Part shown: piece by piece, positions 7,191 through 16,124 of the stretch | How positions within the stretch are numbered: the first letter of the stretch is position 1 | Layout of the letters: each line of letters starts with the position of its first letter | Source of the DNA: Streptomyces sp. NBC_00576 | Lineage (GTDB): Bacteria; Actinomycetota; Actinomycetes; Streptomycetales; Streptomycetaceae | Assembly (NCBI RefSeq): GCF_036345175.1 | Contig: NZ_CP107780.1 | Location: forward strand, 10,044,001-10,108,000 | Direction: 5' to 3' | Length of the DNA stretch: 64,000 nucleotides | The notes under the pieces: model-generated | The model's input: only the letters and a program-made list of their open reading frames with translations | What the model was told of the DNA's origin: nothing | The model's database searches: none | Made by a program: the position numbers and the translations under genes

Positions 7191-9769
7191 ACAGTCCTCC
7201 ACGCACCCTCCGTCCCACTGTCCGCATCAGCCTCTCCTCGCTGCGCGCCCACAAGCGGCGCTTCGCCGGTACGTTCCTGGCGGTGTTCCTCGGTGTCGCC
7301 TTCCTGGCCGGGACCCTGGTCATGGGCGACACCCTGCGAGCCGGTTTCGACACCATGTTCGGCGAGGCGACGAGCGGCACCGACGCCGTCGTCCGCAGCG
7401 CCGACGCCATCACCACCCCCGGCGAGAGCGAGGGCGTACGCCAGCCGGTCCCCACCGACCTGGTCAAGGCCGTCGAGCAGATCCCCGGGGTCGCCGCCGC
7501 CGCGCCCAACATCCAGGGCGCGGGCCAGCTAATCGGCTCCGACGGCGACCCCATCGGCGGCCAGGGCCCGCCCACCCTCGCCGGCAACTGGATCACCGAC
7601 CCGAAGCTGAACCCGTACCAACTCGCCGAAGGACGAGCCCCGTCGAAGTCCGGGGAGGTCGTCGTCAACCGGGGTACGGCCAAGAAGGGCGACCTGAGGA
7701 TCGGCGACAGGACGATCCTGCGTACGCCCGACCCGGTCAGGGTGACGATCGTCGGCCTCGCGACCTTCGCCGGCGAGGACGGCATGGCACAGGTGACGTT
7801 CACCGGGATGACCCAGGCCGACGCCGAGAAATACCTGACCTCCACACCCGGCCGGGCGGCGAGCATCCAGGTACGGGCCGGCCCCGGGGTCGGTCAGCAG
7901 GAACTGGTCGACCGGCTGACTCCCGCACTGCCCAGCGGAGTTGAAGCCATCACCGGCCAGGAGTCGGCCGAGGAGAACACCGAGATGATCTCCAGCCAGT
8001 TCCTGACCGTCTTCACCCTCTTCCTTCTCGTCTTCTCGGGCGTGGCGATCCTGGTCGCGACCTTCTCCATCCACAACACCTTCGCGATCGTCATCGCCCA
8101 ACGCACCCGCGAGAACGCCCTGTTGCGGGCCCTGGGCGCCTCTCGCCGTCAAATCACCGCGGCCACGCTCGTCGAGGCGACCGCGGTCGCCGTGCTGGCG
8201 TCGATCGCGGGCCTCGCAGGCGGCATCGGCGTCGCCGCAGGCCTCCAGGCACTGTTCCCGGCCATCGGATTCCCCTTCCCCGAGGGGGACTTGGTGATCA
8301 GCTGGTTGTCCATGGCGCTGCCGCTCGCGGTCGGCATCGTGGTCTGCCTGGGCTCCGCCCTGCTGCCCGCCGTGCGTGCCGGCCGCACCGCGCCCCTGGC
8401 CGCGCTCCGCGAGACGGCCGTCGACCAGTCGGGCACCTCACTCGTCCGGGCGGTCACCGGCGCGGGCCTCGGCGCCCTCGCGATCGCCATGACCCTGACC
8501 GGCGTCCTGGTCTCGCCGTCATTGTGGCTGGCGGGACTTGGCGCCGTGCTGGCGCTTGCGGCCTTTGTCGTCCTGGGCCCGGTCGCGTCGACGACGGCCG
8601 TACGGATACTCGGCATCCCCCTCGACCGGCTGCGCGGAGTCACCGGTGGCCTTGCCCGGCGCAACGCCCTGCGCAGCCCGAAGCGGACCGCCGCCACCGC
8701 GAGTGCCCTGATGATCGGCGTTGCCGTCGTCTCGTTGTTCACGGTGTTCGGCGCCTCCCTGAAGGCGACGATGGACCAGACCGTGTCGCGGTCCTTCGCG
8801 GGCCAAGTGGCCGTGAGCACCCCGTTGTTCGGGGCGGGCGGCAGCGGACTCAGCCCCGGCCTCGCACCCGCCATCGCCCAGCGGCCCGAGGTGGCGGACG
8901 CGGTCGGACTCGGCCGAGGTGTCGCCGAAGTCGACGGCAAGGGACGGGCGTTGACCGTCACCGACCCCGTCACCCTCGGCCGGGTATTCGACCTCGGCCA
9001 GATCCGCGGCTCGCTCGACGACCTCGGCACCGGCGGTATCGCCATCACCGAGGCGGAGGCCGACCGGCAGCGCCTGAAGACCGGCGACACCGCCCAACTC
9101 ACCTTCACCGACGGTGAGAAGGAGAACTTCACGGTCCGCGCGGTCTACGGCCAGTCGGAACTCGCCGGCGACTACGTCATCACCCGAGCCGCCTGGGCCC
9201 CGCACCGCACCCAGGACTCCGACACGTTGATCGCGGTCTCCTTCAAGGACGGCGTGAGCACGGACGCGGGCAAGGCCGCCGTGAAACAGGTCGCCGCGCG
9301 GTACGGCGACCCCGAGGTGCAGACCCGGGACGAGTTCGCCGAGTCGTCGGCCGGAGGCATCGACATGATGCTCACCCTCGTCTACGCGCTCCTCGCCCTC
9401 GCGGTGCTCATCGCACTGCTCGGCATCGCCAACACGCTGACCCTCGCCATCCACGAACGCACCCGCGAACTCGGCCTGTTGAGGGCCGTCGGCCAGACGC
9501 GCGCCCAACTGCGCGCCATGGTCCGCTGGGAGTCGGTCCTCGTCGCCGCATTCGGCACGGTGGGCGGGCTCGCCCTCGGCGGCTTTCTCGGCTGGGTGCT
9601 GGTGAAGGCCTCGGACGGCACGAGCGACAGCGACTTCGCCTTCGCACTGCCGCCCACCCAGCTCGTGATCGTGGCCCTGGTGGGCGTCGCGGCCGGCGCC
9701 CTCGCGGGCCTGCGCCCCGCCCGCCGGGCGGCGCGCCTGGACGTACTGCGCGCCATCGCCACCGAGTGA
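7187..9769 (+). CDS. FtsX/MacB-family ABC permease (duplicated)
   Basis: An 860-residue permease with the duplicated FtsX layout: an N-terminal anchor helix (residues about 20-45), a large extracytoplasmic MacB-like domain (about 50-260), three helices near 265-410, then a second extracytoplasmic domain (about 520-700) and three terminal helices. The motif RENALLRALGASRRQI in the first half is mirrored by RELGLLRAVGQTRAQL in the second, as in other actinobacterial duplicated permeases. It forms a complete exporter with the coupled ATPase. Its cargo is unknown. Confidence 0.9.
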   Translation: MNSPPRTLRPTVRISLSSLRAHKRRFAGTFLAVFLGVAFLAGTLVMGDTLRAGFDTMFGEATSGTDAVVRSADAITTPGESEGVRQPVPTDLVKAVEQIPGVAAAAPNIQGAGQLIGSDGDPIGGQGPPTLAGNWITDPKLNPYQLAEGRAPSKSGEVVVNRGTAKKGDLRIGDRTILRTPDPVRVTIVGLATFAGEDGMAQVTFTGMTQADAEKYLTSTPGRAASIQVRAGPGVGQQELVDRLTPALPSGVEAITGQESAEENTEMISSQFLTVFTLFLLVFSGVAILVATFSIHNTFAIVIAQRTRENALLRALGASRRQITAATLVEATAVAVLASIAGLAGGIGVAAGLQALFPAIGFPFPEGDLVISWLSMALPLAVGIVVCLGSALLPAVRAGRTAPLAALRETAVDQSGTSLVRAVTGAGLGALAIAMTLTGVLVSPSLWLAGLGAVLALAAFVVLGPVASTTAVRILGIPLDRLRGVTGGLARRNALRSPKRTAATASALMIGVAVVSLFTVFGASLKATMDQTVSRSFAGQVAVSTPLFGAGGSGLSPGLAPAIAQRPEVADAVGLGRGVAEVDGKGRALTVTDPVTLGRVFDLGQIRGSLDDLGTGGIAITEAEADRQRLKTGDTAQLTFTDGEKENFTVRAVYGQSELAGDYVITRAAWAPHRTQDSDTLIAVSFKDGVSTDAGKAAVKQVAARYGDPEVQTRDEFAESSAGGIDMMLTLVYALLALAVLIALLGIANTLTLAIHERTRELGLLRAVGQTRAQLRAMVRWESVLVAAFGTVGGLALGGFLGWVLVKASDGTSDSDFAFALPPTQLVIVALVGVAAGALAGLRPARRAARLDVLRAIATE

Positions 9770-9780
9770 CGCACGGTCGC

Positions 9781-9820
9781 GGCCAAGAAAGGCCAAGAGG
9801 GGCCAAGAAGGGCCAAGAGG
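9781..9820. repeat. Four tandem 10-bp repeats
   Basis: The unit GGCCAAGARR is repeated four times without gaps (9781-9820), between the converging ends of the ABC permease gene and the HATPase gene. No hairpin is formed. It is probably simple slippage expansion in a short intergenic gap. Confidence 0.8.
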
Positions 9821-9851
9821 GGGAGGCGGGACACCGCTGGTCACCGCCCGG

Positions 9852-10466
9852 TCAGCCGGCAACGGCCGACCGGGCGGGAGCGTGTTCCGGCCTGCGCCGG
9901 TGAACCCCCGGCTTGTGTCCCTTGTCGTACGGCGGTTCGTCGTACCCGGCACCGTCACCCAGCTTCTCCTCGAACGACTGACGTACGGGCACCGCGGCAA
10001 CGGGCCTGGTCTCCGGGGTCGCCAGCACCGGCGTGACCGTCGGCAGTGTGAACCACACGACCTTCCCGGACTCGCCGTCCGGCCGCACTCCCCAGCTCTC
10101 GCTCACCGCGGCGACCATCGCGAGACCTCGTCCGCAGGTGGCGGTGAGATCCGCGTCCCGCAGCTCGGGAATGCGGGGATCGTGGTCGTGCACCGAGACC
10201 GTGAGCCGGTCGAGCAGGACCTCGATCTCCACGGTGCACAGCTTGTCGGGCTGGGCGTGGCGATGGACGTTGGTCAGCAGTTCGGTCACACCGAGCGAGG
10301 CCCGGTCTATCAAGGGATCCAGATGCCAGTAGCGCAATTGTGCAGAGACGATTCTGCGGACCTGGCCGATCCGCGACGGCAGGGCTTGGAGCTCCACCGT
10401 GCAGTGCCTGCTTGGGTGACTGATCACGGCTTGCGACTCCCCGAATTGAGGTCCGGAAGAAGACAC
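9852..10466 (-). CDS. RsbW-like ATP-binding regulatory protein (HATPase)
   Basis: A 204-residue protein whose residues about 20-150 form a GHKL-type HATPase fold of the anti-sigma/serine-kinase class. It has N-box ELLTNVHRHA, a modified G1 box (DHDPRIPEL) and G2 GRGLAMVAAV. Streptomycetes encode dozens of these single-domain proteins, which bind anti-anti-sigma factors or other regulators. The C-terminal 50 residues are proline- and charge-rich and probably disordered. There is no adjacent sigma or STAS gene, so its partner must lie elsewhere. Confidence 0.85.
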   Translation of the reverse strand: MSSSGPQFGESQAVISHPSRHCTVELQALPSRIGQVRRIVSAQLRYWHLDPLIDRASLGVTELLTNVHRHAQPDKLCTVEIEVLLDRLTVSVHDHDPRIPELRDADLTATCGRGLAMVAAVSESWGVRPDGESGKVVWFTLPTVTPVLATPETRPVAAVPVRQSFEEKLGDGAGYDEPPYDKGHKPGVHRRRPEHAPARSAVAG

Positions 10467-10667
10467 GAGATCGGATCCAGCAGAGTGCCTGCGTGCAATG
10501 GCCGCCTGCTGTCGATGGCCGACGGGCTGGTTCGCAGCGTTATCGCCGGTAAACCCAGAGTGATGTGTGACAAGCGTGGCTCAGGGGGCGGAAACCCGCA
10601 ACTCGCGGCACGGTTCCGGGCACCCTCGGTGTCCGCGCGAGCTACGGCCTCACGGTCCCCGCCCTGT

Positions 10668-10991
10668 TCAGTGCCCGCGCCCCGCCGCCTTGCGTACGGC
10701 CTCGATGAACCGGCGTGCCGCGGGCGGCCCCGGCTCGCCCGGTGCCGGGTCGTGTTCCCCCAGAGTCAGCTGGTAACGCTTGCCGTTGAGGTCCGCCAGC
10801 GCCCGGTCGCCGTTCGCGAACCAGGGCTTCGACGCGCGCACCGCCTGCACGGGAGCGCTGTCGATCTCGCTCCCGTAACTGGTGAGCAGTTCCAGCCTGC
10901 CGCCACTGATCCGGACCTGCCCGGCCCGGGTGAGGGAGCGCAGCCTCTTCCCGATCCGCACGCCCGTGGCCGTGAACTCCGGCTCCGCCAT
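10668..10991 (-). CDS. Small conserved hypothetical protein
   Basis: A 107-residue protein beginning MAEPEFTATGVRIGKRLRSL. I cannot assign a family. The middle part (residues about 25-70) is a run of likely beta strands with LELLTSYGSEIDSAP and KPWFANGDRALADLNGKRYQLTLG, suggesting a compact beta domain. The end is helical and basic (RRFIEAVRKAAG). ATG 10991 has AGGGGGCGGAG upstream, so the start is secure. It lies beside the HATPase gene on the same strand, 201 bp apart. A link to developmental small regulators is possible but not shown by the sequence. Confidence 0.7.
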   Translation of the reverse strand: MAEPEFTATGVRIGKRLRSLTRAGQVRISGGRLELLTSYGSEIDSAPVQAVRASKPWFANGDRALADLNGKRYQLTLGEHDPAPGEPGPPAARRFIEAVRKAAGRGH

Positions 10992-11210
10992 GATGCTCCG
11001 CCCCCTAGTCGGCTTCCGCCGAGATGCGTGGTGATCCCGCGTGGAACGTGATCCATTGTGCGCCCCCGTGCCGTGCAGTCTGCCTGCCCCCGGCGCCGAG
11101 CACCAGAGCGTACGACGCTCTCCGGTAACCGGTGGAAGCACTCACCAGGATGCGCCCCGGGTTCTTCCGGCTTCCGCCCGCCCTGCCCCCGCCCCCTCAC
11201 CCCAGGCTTG

Positions 11211-11229
11211 CCTTTGAGTCGCCCAAAGG
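11211..11229 (+). promoter_or_regulatory. Inverted repeat upstream of cds1
   Basis: CCTTTG-N7-CAAAGG (11211-11229) is a perfect 6-bp dyad in the 335-bp gap before the desulfhydrase gene, about 100 bp upstream of its start. A -10-like TATGAT lies at 11266-11271. This is a plausible operator. The rest of the gap shows no gene. Confidence 0.35.
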
Positions 11230-11326
11230 TGTGTTTATGCAGGTGAGGGGCGTACGGAAGGTGTCTATGATCGACGTGTCCGGCTGCCCCAGGAGCCGTC
11301 GGCGTGCGCAGCACAAGGAGCCTGAC

Positions 11327-12451
11327 GTGAGCATCCCCGACCCCACCGGGACCGCCGAAACCCTCGACGTCGACCGAAGCGACGCGGGCTACCGCGCCTG
11401 GCTCAAAGAAGCCGTCCGCAAGGTCCAGGCAGACGCCAACCGTTCGGCTGACACCCACCTGCTGCGCTTCCCGCTGCCCGAGAAGTGGGGTATCGACCTG
11501 TATCTGAAGGACGAGTCGACCCACCCCACCGGCAGCCTCAAACACCGCCTCGCCCGCTCGCTCTTCCTCTACGGACTGTGCAATGGCTGGATCCGCCCGG
11601 GCCGCCCGGTGATCGAGGCCTCCAGCGGTTCCACCGCCGTCTCGGAGGCGTACTTCGCGAAACTGATCGGCGTGCCCTTCATCGCGGTGATGCCGCGCAC
11701 GACCAGCGCCGAGAAGGGTCGCCTCATCGAGTTCCACGGCGGCCAGTGCCACTTCGTGGACGACTCCCGGAAGATGTACGAGGCCTCGGCAGCCCTCGCG
11801 GCGGAGACGGGCGGCCACTATATGGACCAGTTCACCTACGCGGAACGGGCCACGGACTGGCGCGGAAACAACAACATCGCCGAATCCATCTTCCGCCAAC
11901 TGGAGTGGGAACGATTCCCGGAGCCCGCGTGGATCGTCGCCACGGCCGGCACGGGCGGCACCTCGGCGACGCTGGCCCGCTACGTCCACTACACGCAGCG
12001 CGACACCCGCATCTGTGTCGCCGACCCGGAGAACTCCTGTTTCTTCGAGGGCTGGACCACCGGCGATCCGGACGTCACCTGCGACTGCGGCTCCCGCATC
12101 GAGGGCATCGGCCGCCCCCGCATGGAACCCAGCTTCGTCCCAGGCGCGGTGGACCGCATGATGAAGGTCCCCGACGCGGCCAGCATCGCCGCGGTAAGGG
12201 CCCTGGAGCAGACCATCGGCCGCAAGGCGGGCGGCTCCACGGGCACGGGCCTGTGGAGCGCCCTGAAGATCGTGGCGGAAATGGTAGCGGAGGGCCAACA
12301 GGGCAGCGTGGTAACCCTCCTGTGCGACCACGGCGACCGCTACCTGGACAAGTACTACTCGGACGAGTGGCTGAAAGAACAGGGCCTGGACATCGCGCCT
12401 TACGGGGCGAGAATCGAGGGGTTCCTGAAAACAGGGATGTGGCCCAACTAA
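11327..12451 (+). CDS. cds1: PLP-dependent L-cysteine desulfhydrase (Cds1 type)
   Basis: A 374-residue fold-type II PLP enzyme of the cysteine-synthase superfamily. The PLP lysine is Lys72 in HPTGSLKHRLARS. EASSGSTAVSEAYFA binds the substrate carboxylate, and TAGTGGTSAT is the phosphate-binding glycine loop. The sequence around SADTHLLRFPLP and FTYAERATDWRGNNNIAES closely matches, from memory, Mycobacterium tuberculosis Cds1 (Rv3684), which degrades cysteine to H2S, pyruvate and ammonia. The GTG at 11327 is chosen because AAGGAG lies six bases before it; ATG 11267 upstream is less likely. It is monocistronic. A cysteine synthase role cannot be excluded by sequence alone. Confidence 0.83.
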   Translation: MSIPDPTGTAETLDVDRSDAGYRAWLKEAVRKVQADANRSADTHLLRFPLPEKWGIDLYLKDESTHPTGSLKHRLARSLFLYGLCNGWIRPGRPVIEASSGSTAVSEAYFAKLIGVPFIAVMPRTTSAEKGRLIEFHGGQCHFVDDSRKMYEASAALAAETGGHYMDQFTYAERATDWRGNNNIAESIFRQLEWERFPEPAWIVATAGTGGTSATLARYVHYTQRDTRICVADPENSCFFEGWTTGDPDVTCDCGSRIEGIGRPRMEPSFVPGAVDRMMKVPDAASIAAVRALEQTIGRKAGGSTGTGLWSALKIVAEMVAEGQQGSVVTLLCDHGDRYLDKYYSDEWLKEQGLDIAPYGARIEGFLKTGMWPN

Positions 12452-12454
12452 CCC

Positions 12455-12515
12455 AGGGGCGCGGGGAACTGCGCGACAAGCCACCGCGGCGCCGCACCCG
12501 CAAACGCACCTACCA
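12455..12515. repeat. Dispersed intergenic repeat, partial copy A
   Basis: AGGGGCGCGGGGAACTGCGC followed by GACAAGCCACCGCGGCGCCG and ACCCGCA. It lies immediately after the cds1 stop and before the convergent DeoR gene. The same AGGGGCGCGGGG start recurs at 41116, so this is a related but shorter copy of the repeat family described at 41106. It can form GC-rich hairpins and may act as a terminator. Confidence 0.55.
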
Positions 12516-12525
12516 AGGCACCCCC

Positions 12526-13341
12526 TTAGGCGGCCTCACCCGCAACAATCAGCCGCCGCAAATGCTCCGAAACCTCACCCCGAGCCTCAGGCACCAACCC
12601 CGAGTCCGTCACCAACGTATCCACCTGCTCCAACGCCGCGAACGAACTGAGCCCCACCGTCCCCCACTTGGTGTGGTCGGCGACCACCACAACCCGCCGA
12701 GCGGACTGCACGAGCCGCCGATTCGTCTCCGCCTCCGCGAGGTTGGGCGTCGACAGCCCCGCCTCGACCGATATCCCGTGGACCCCGAGAAACAACACGT
12801 CGAAGTGGAGCGACGCGATCGCCTGGTCGGCCACCGGCCCCACCAGCGAGTCGGACGGAGTCCGCACCCCACCGGTCAGCACCACCGTCGCCGCCCCCTG
12901 CCGCTGCCCCGACACGCGCTGCGCGGTGTGGAAGACGTCGGCGACGCGCACCGAGTTGGTCACCACGGTCAGATCAGGTACGTCCAGCAGCTGATGCGCC
13001 AGCGCGTACGTCGTCGTACCGCCCGACAGGGCGATCGCGGAGCCCGCCGCGACCAGCTCCGCCGCGGCCCGTGCGATGTCCTCCTTGGCCGTCAGCTCCA
13101 GGCCGGACTTGGCCTCGAACCCAGGCTCGTGGGTGCTCGCCTCGACCACCGGCACCGCGCCGCCGTGCACCTTCTCCAGGACACCCTGGCGGGCCAGCGC
13201 GTCGAGGTCACGGCGGACCGTCATGTCCGACACGCCGAGCTTGCGGGTCAGTTCGTTGACACGAACGCCACCACGACGCCGTACCTCGTCGAGGATCAGG
13301 GCGCGGCGCTGTTCCGCGAGGAGGTTCTGGTTGTCATTCAC
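12526..13341 (-). CDS. DeoR-family transcriptional repressor
   Basis: A 271-residue protein with an N-terminal DeoR helix-turn-helix (residues about 8-60, RRGGVRVNELTRKLGVSDMTVRRDLDAL, then VHGGAV). A C-terminal sugar-phosphate-sensing domain follows, containing ALSGGTTTYALA and VVADHTKWG. Such proteins repress sugar or polyol operons until a phosphorylated sugar binds. The GTG at 13341 follows a GGAG. There is no sugar operon next to it, so the target is unknown. A direct repeat at 13423-13443 is a possible autoregulatory site. Confidence 0.88.
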   Translation of the reverse strand: MNDNQNLLAEQRRALILDEVRRRGGVRVNELTRKLGVSDMTVRRDLDALARQGVLEKVHGGAVPVVEASTHEPGFEAKSGLELTAKEDIARAAAELVAAGSAIALSGGTTTYALAHQLLDVPDLTVVTNSVRVADVFHTAQRVSGQRQGAATVVLTGGVRTPSDSLVGPVADQAIASLHFDVLFLGVHGISVEAGLSTPNLAEAETNRRLVQSARRVVVVADHTKWGTVGLSSFAALEQVDTLVTDSGLVPEARGEVSEHLRRLIVAGEAA

Positions 13342-13422
13342 GATCGCTCCACGTCCTTCCGGGGTTCCTTCGGGCCTGCCGGTCCACTCGCCCCCACCAA
13401 CTCCGACACGTCCCGCACACCC

Positions 13423-13443
13423 GCTGCGAACCTGCTGCGAACC
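13423..13443. promoter_or_regulatory. Direct repeat upstream of DeoR gene
   Basis: GCTGCGAACC occurs at 13423-13432 and again at 13434-13443, an 11-bp period, about 80 bp upstream of the DeoR start. It lies in the 380-bp gap shared with the divergent membrane hydrolase. Tandem direct repeats are a usual form of DeoR operators. The rest of the gap shows no convincing gene. Confidence 0.35.
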
Positions 13444-13721
13444 CGCTCCGACAAGGACTTTCCTCCTGCTACCGGCCCGGCGGACGTCCCATACTCGCAT
13501 GGGCCGGTACTCGTCGCGCCACTGCCCGTCACGACGCGAACATGTCACTCTGGCAACAACGGGCTCCTTGCTTGTCGCACGGATCGGGGAGATTCCGTGA
13601 CGAGAGGTGTACGGAGCCCACCGGGCGGAGATCCTCCAGTCCCGCGCGGCATCGTTTCGGACAGGACGCAGGCCGTCGGCGCGGCACGGGGGAAGCACGA
13701 GCAACGGGGGAAGTGCGCACA

Positions 13722-16124
13722 GTGGAGCATGCACAGGAACAGGCCTCGAAGGCCGGGGCGAACGGCGTGGCCGAGTCGCCCGAAGGAGCCGAGCGGACCG
13801 GGGCCGGAGCGACCAGCGGTATCGCCCTGGAATTACTGGTCCACGGGGTGGGCGGCGCCACGCCCGAGAAGATGCTCAACGATCCGCGGACGGTCCGCAT
13901 CACCGGCGACGACACGGCTGCCGTCTTCCGGCGCGCGGACGACGCCGAGGCGGAGGACCGGCCCGCCGACCCGCACGGCGCACCGGTGCGCGAGGCTTAC
14001 GTCTGGTGCAACCTCACCTCCGGAAACGGCACGCGCGCCCTGTGGCTGTTGCTGCTGCCGTTCATGGTGGTCAACCTTGCCCACTGGATGCGCCCCACCG
14101 CCCGCAGCCGGCCGCGCATGGTCCGTCTCTACGGCCTCCTGGTGCGCCTCGCGGGCCTGACCCTCACCGTCCTCCTGGTCGCCGCCGCCTGCGAGGTCGC
14201 CCTCGACCTCACCGCCTGGCAGTGCGCGGGCAGGCGCGCGTGTGCCGAGGCGCACTCGTGGCTCGGTTTCCTCTCACCGACCGAGTCGGACGGCGGCTGG
14301 TGGAGCGCGCCGGGCCGCCGCCTCGCCCTGGCCGCCGTGGTGCCCGCCGTGCTCACCGGCCTGCTGTGGTTCCTCTCCCGCCGCACCTGGAGCGCCTACG
14401 AGTCCCAGCGGCCGATGGCCCAGGCCCCCGAGCCCGCCGACGAGAACATCCGTACGGCGCTGGGGCGGCCCGGGTTCTGGTACGGGCGGCGGCTGGTCGC
14501 CCGGCTGCGCGCCGCGCACACCGCGGCCGGCCTGTTGACCGTCGCCGCCGCCCTGGGCTCCGCCCCCGCCCGTCACGACCGCGAGCCCGGCGGCCCGGCG
14601 ACGCTGGAAACCCTCGCCGGGCTCCTGTACGTGGCGCTGATCGCCGGGGCCGTCGCCGTGGTGTGGGTGGTGTGCCGCCGGGGGCGCAGCGAGAGACGCC
14701 TCGATCAGGCACTCGACCGCCGGCTCGTCCGTCTCCTCCCGGGCAGCGCGCTCGCCCTGCTGCTCCTGACGTCCGTGTACGCCTGCTGGTCCCGTCCTGG
14801 GTGGAAGTCGACGGGACGGCTGCCGGGCGACACGACCTTCGGCACCCTCGCCCTCCTCCAGGGCCTCGTCGTCGTCGTCCTGGCTGTCGTCGCCCACCTG
14901 CTGTACCGCGCGCACCCTGACCCGCGCGCCGCCATGCGCGGCCTCGGCGGGCCCGCCGTCGCGACGCTCGCCTGCGCGCTGGGCGGTGTGATGTCGGGCG
15001 GCGTGTCCCAGCGCGTCGCCGACTGGCTGGACGGCACCGGCGGCACCATCGCAGGACCGCCCGTCCTGCTGACCTGGCAGGCATCCGTGATCCCGGCCGT
15101 CCTCCTGGTCGTCCTGGGCCTGATCGGCTGGCTGGCCCGACGCACCCTGCAACTGCGCCGCGCCGGGCTGGACGCCGTGGAGCAGGACTACGACGCCGGC
15201 TCAGGGGAGCCCATGGACGCCGCGCGCACCCGCCGGATCGCCGGCATGCGCGCGATGGCCGCCCTCACCGACCGGGCCCCCCGCATCGTCGGCATCACCT
15301 CCGCGGTGACACTGCTCCTGGGCGCCACCGCGCTGGCCGGCGCGCAGATCACGGACGACACGCCGGGAGAGGCCTCGCACGCCTCGTACGCGGTCGTCCA
15401 GGGCGCCGCCGAGACCGCCCAGGCTCTCGGGTCCTGGCTGATCGGAGTCGGCTTCCTGCTGTTCGTCACCTGGGGGCGGCGCGCCTACAAGGACCCGGCC
15501 GCGCGGCGCACCATCGGCATCCTCTGGGACGTCGGCACCTTCTGGCCGCGCGCCTCCCACCCCTTCGCGCCGCCCTGCTACGCCGAGCGCGCCGTACCTG
15601 ACCTGACCTGGCGGATGGCGACCTGGACCGAGGCCACCGGCGGCCGCCTGGTCATCTCCGGGCACTCCCAGGGCAGCGTCCTCGCGGCAGCCGCCGCCTG
15701 GCAGCTGAAGCCATCCGTACGCAAGCGCGTCGCGCTGCTGACGTACGGCTCACCGCTGGAGCGCCTGTACGGGCGCTGGTTCCCGGCCCACTTCGGACCG
15801 GCCGCGCTCACCTCGCTGCACCACGATGTGGCCTGCTGGCGCAACCTGTACCGGCTCACCGACCCCATCGGCGGCCCCGTACACCTGCCCGGCGACTGCG
15901 GCCCCGAGGTGGACCGCGGACCACTCAAGGACCCGCTCGCCTACGGCCGCAACAAGGACCATCCGCTGCCCTCGCCGATCCTCGGTCACTCCGACTACCA
16001 GGCCGACCCCGCCTTCGCCGAGGAGCGCGAAGAGCTGCTGGGGCGACTCAGGCCCCGCGAGGCACTGCCCGGGCCACGCCCCGGCGCCGGGGCTCAGGGC
16101 AGCTCGGGAAGGTCCTCCGGGTAG
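13722..16124 (+). CDS. Multi-pass membrane protein with C-terminal alpha/beta-hydrolase motif
   Basis: About 800 residues. It opens with an oxyanion-like segment LLVHGVGGATPEKML (residues about 30-45). Eight or more hydrophobic helices follow between about residues 105 and 590, then a soluble C-terminal region. That region carries the nucleophile elbow VISGHSQGSVLAAA, with Ser649 as the likely catalytic serine. This gives a lipase/esterase-like fold split by a membrane block, and the substrate is unknown. Start: GTG 13722 lies 10 bases after a GGGGGA; GTG 13713 is an alternative, and the longer frame upstream to 13542 lacks a ribosome site. The last 31 bp overlap the convergent AAA gene. Confidence 0.78.
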   Translation: MEHAQEQASKAGANGVAESPEGAERTGAGATSGIALELLVHGVGGATPEKMLNDPRTVRITGDDTAAVFRRADDAEAEDRPADPHGAPVREAYVWCNLTSGNGTRALWLLLLPFMVVNLAHWMRPTARSRPRMVRLYGLLVRLAGLTLTVLLVAAACEVALDLTAWQCAGRRACAEAHSWLGFLSPTESDGGWWSAPGRRLALAAVVPAVLTGLLWFLSRRTWSAYESQRPMAQAPEPADENIRTALGRPGFWYGRRLVARLRAAHTAAGLLTVAAALGSAPARHDREPGGPATLETLAGLLYVALIAGAVAVVWVVCRRGRSERRLDQALDRRLVRLLPGSALALLLLTSVYACWSRPGWKSTGRLPGDTTFGTLALLQGLVVVVLAVVAHLLYRAHPDPRAAMRGLGGPAVATLACALGGVMSGGVSQRVADWLDGTGGTIAGPPVLLTWQASVIPAVLLVVLGLIGWLARRTLQLRRAGLDAVEQDYDAGSGEPMDAARTRRIAGMRAMAALTDRAPRIVGITSAVTLLLGATALAGAQITDDTPGEASHASYAVVQGAAETAQALGSWLIGVGFLLFVTWGRRAYKDPAARRTIGILWDVGTFWPRASHPFAPPCYAERAVPDLTWRMATWTEATGGRLVISGHSQGSVLAAAAAWQLKPSVRKRVALLTYGSPLERLYGRWFPAHFGPAALTSLHHDVACWRNLYRLTDPIGGPVHLPGDCGPEVDRGPLKDPLAYGRNKDHPLPSPILGHSDYQADPAFAEEREELLGRLRPREALPGPRPGAGAQGSSGRSSG

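Noticed and set aside
9781..9820. CRISPR-like repeat
   Set aside because: The repeats are 10 bp and contiguous, with no spacers and no cas genes nearby.
13542..13721. Longer N-terminus of the membrane hydrolase
   Set aside because: The extra 60 codons have no ribosome site and read as Arg/Ser/Gly-rich composition noise. GTG 13722 after GGGGGA is better.
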